Shown here: positions 62,595 to 64,000 of the stretch, in pieces | Layout of the letters: every line of letters starts with the position of its first letter | Position numbering within the stretch: position 1 is the stretch's first letter | Assembly (NCBI GenBank): GCA_023664485.1 | Contig: JAMPFK010000014.1 | Span: 1-64,000 of the forward strand | Length of the DNA stretch: 64,000 nt | Source of the DNA: Bacteroides fragilis | Lineage (GTDB): Bacteria; Bacillota; Clostridia; Lachnospirales; Lachnospiraceae | Direction of reading: 5' to 3' | Notes under the pieces: model-generated | Databases searched by the model: none | What the model saw: only the letters and a program-made list of their open reading frames with translations | What the model was told of the DNA's origin: nothing | Program-made: the position numbers and the translations under genes

Positions 62595-62638
62595 GCAATT
62601 GTCAAGGTTCATTATCATCTATATACAAAGCTTTTGCT

Positions 62639-63976
62639 TTATCCTCTTCCCTGCGACCTCAGAAATTTCTCCATAATCCCTGCTATCGCCACGCTGTCCC
62701 CTCTCGTCAGCTTAAAGTCTTTCTTCCTGTCGCCGTTGATCATAGAGAGCAGATCGCTTATCTCATACCGTAACCCGTCTCCGAGAAACCGTTCTGAAAA
62801 ACGTTCCACATCATCCGGGTTTTCGCGGTGCACCTCAAAATAATTCGTCTTCCACCATGGCGCTTCCGTCGTGATATAGCCTTTGGTTCCTGATATCAGC
62901 AGCTTCCCCTCTGATTTAACGCCGAGTCCGCATTTCGCAGTGGCAAGCCCGCCGGGATAGCGCAGATACGCTTTCGTGTATAGATCAATCCCGTTCCTGT
63001 CGCATACCGTTTCAAATCTGATGTCCTCATAATCATGCCCATATATTTTCAGGATAGGAAGCAGGCAGTAGCTTCCGAGTTCTGTGAAACTGCCGCCGTA
63101 TTTTAAATCCCTTAACTCCCTGTGATTCTCATCTTCCAGTTTTGTAAAACAGGCTTCCACGTCTTTAATCGCGCCGATCGATCCGCCGCACGCGATTCCG
63201 AGCAGTTTGGTAAATCCCGGACAATATGCCGTCTTGATTCCTTCAAATAATACAAGGTTATTTTTCTTCGCAAGCTCGAACAGTTCTTCCGACTGTGTTC
63301 CGGAAAGGCACATCGGTTTCTCGCAGAGCACATGTTTTCCGCGCTGCAGCGCCTGCTTTATGTATTCATAATGTGTTTCATGCGGCGAAGCAATATAAGC
63401 GATGTCCAATGAATCATAAAACTTTTCCAGGTCATCAAACGCATCGATCCCCCACCTCTGTGCAAATCTCTGCGCACTCTTTATATGAGGGTTGTATGCG
63501 CTCTGCGTGTTCACGCCGCTTACGAGCGCCGCCTCCGATACAAAACGGTTCGCAATACGTCCTGTACCGATAATGCCTATTCTCTGTATGGAGGTTTTCC
63601 GGGCACGCAGCATAGTGCTGGATATATCCTTTGTCCTGTCAAGGTATATGACCTGGCAGTATTCTTTCAGATAATCGAACTTCCCCGTCCAGTCGGAGCC
63701 TACTGTAAAAATATCGATATTATATTTTTTAATGTCGCTGAATTTCTGTCCCTGTGATTCCTCTACAATAATCTCATCCGCAAAACCGGTTTTTTTGACA
63801 TTCTCAATCCTTGTCATCAGGGAATCCATCACATTGAGTTTTCCTCTCGCCTGGTCATATTCCTCCGAAGTTACGCCGACGATCAGATAATCGCCAAGTT
63901 GTTTTGCCCGCTGCAGCAGCCGGTAGTGACCCTCATGCAGCAGATCAAATGTTCCATATGTTATTACTTTTACCAT
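62639..63976 (-). CDS. TagD-type cytidylyltransferase fused to a Gfo/Idh/MocA oxidoreductase
   Basis: A 445-residue fusion. Residues 1-125 are a TagD-like nucleotidyltransferase (ITYGTFDLLHEGHYRLL with H-x-G-H, and KDISSTMLR). Residues 130-445 are a Gfo/Idh/MocA oxidoreductase (IGIIGTGRIANRFVSEA, GKHVLCEKPMCLSG with the E-K-P motif, GGSFTELGSYCL). One protein could thus form a CDP-linked group and oxidise or reduce a related sugar or polyol. The start at 63976 has GGGAG 5 nt upstream; the GTG at 63988 is an alternative. The operon continues past the right edge. Confidence 0.85.
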   Translation of the reverse strand: MVKVITYGTFDLLHEGHYRLLQRAKQLGDYLIVGVTSEEYDQARGKLNVMDSLMTRIENVKKTGFADEIIVEESQGQKFSDIKKYNIDIFTVGSDWTGKFDYLKEYCQVIYLDRTKDISSTMLRARKTSIQRIGIIGTGRIANRFVSEAALVSGVNTQSAYNPHIKSAQRFAQRWGIDAFDDLEKFYDSLDIAYIASPHETHYEYIKQALQRGKHVLCEKPMCLSGTQSEELFELAKKNNLVLFEGIKTAYCPGFTKLLGIACGGSIGAIKDVEACFTKLEDENHRELRDLKYGGSFTELGSYCLLPILKIYGHDYEDIRFETVCDRNGIDLYTKAYLRYPGGLATAKCGLGVKSEGKLLISGTKGYITTEAPWWKTNYFEVHRENPDDVERFSERFLGDGLRYEISDLLSMINGDRKKDFKLTRGDSVAIAGIMEKFLRSQGRG

Positions 63977-64000
63977 TTTTTCTCCCACACAATTTCCTGA

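Noticed and set aside
62330..62605. A 91-codon minus frame as a real gene
   Set aside because: No ribosome site, crosses the inverted-repeat end and lies in a segment where the other frames are broken; kept only as part of the decayed region.

Overview
The window looks like a chromosome segment of an anaerobic Firmicute, most likely a Lachnospiraceae-type clostridium. The signs are strong GGAGG ribosome sites, a tRNA-Pro, a GH94 cellobiose phosphorylase, a clostridial Hol_Tox-type type I toxin, a small Asn/Gln-rich protein of spore-protein character, and a long Gram-positive glycan locus. This placement is an inference; there is no rRNA or other marker gene.

Region 1 (1-9.1 kb) is mostly housekeeping. 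It holds a partial tRNA-Pro, then on the minus strand an RNA methyltransferase, an amidase-like protein that lacks zinc ligands, an RdgB-type nucleotide pyrophosphatase and a YfcE-type phosphoesterase. A plus-strand MoxR / DUF58 / membrane-protein operon follows, then a small Asn/Gln-rich protein, a HAAS (DUF1700) membrane protein and a Uma2 nuclease. Related hairpin repeats and a shared leader sequence sit between several of these genes.

Region 2 (9.1-14.1 kb) is a sugar-use pair: a LacI regulator divergent from a GH94 phosphorylase. The two promoters are separated by an unusual element with 38-bp perfect inverted arms, and two identical 14-bp operator candidates are present. It is followed by two identical 383-bp copies of a type I toxin-antitoxin module.

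Region 3 (14.2-64 kb, all minus strand) is one very long glycan locus that continues past the right edge. It encodes glycosyltransferases (GT2, GT4, GT10, RgpF-like, DUF616), two CDP-glycerol phosphotransferase-like proteins, TupA-like ATP-grasp, LicD, three TagD-type cytidylyltransferase domains, several methyltransferases, a radical SAM/SPASM protein, a DUF362 protein and an almost complete legionaminic-type nonulosonate pathway (legB, ptmE, neuD-like, legI, legG, two oxidoreductases, legF). No flippase, polymerase, glycan ABC exporter or initiating phosphoglycosyltransferase is visible. Together with a Maf-like DUF115 protein, this suggests cytoplasmic protein (for example flagellin) glycosylation, or export genes beyond the window.

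The most striking feature is a roughly 90-110 residue Rossmann-type module (I-x-G-x-G-x-x-G near its start, an acidic D-N/D-K strand, then a V-I-x-I strand; PglD_N / CoA-binding-like). It is attached to the N-terminus, C-terminus or middle of 18 otherwise unrelated enzymes here, with two further decayed copies and one native NeuD/PglD copy. In the entries below it is called the Rossmann module. One methyltransferase gene is split at a G8 tract and looks phase-variable. The part from about 29.8 to 56 kb is visibly AT-richer than the flanks, consistent with transfer or mosaic assembly.
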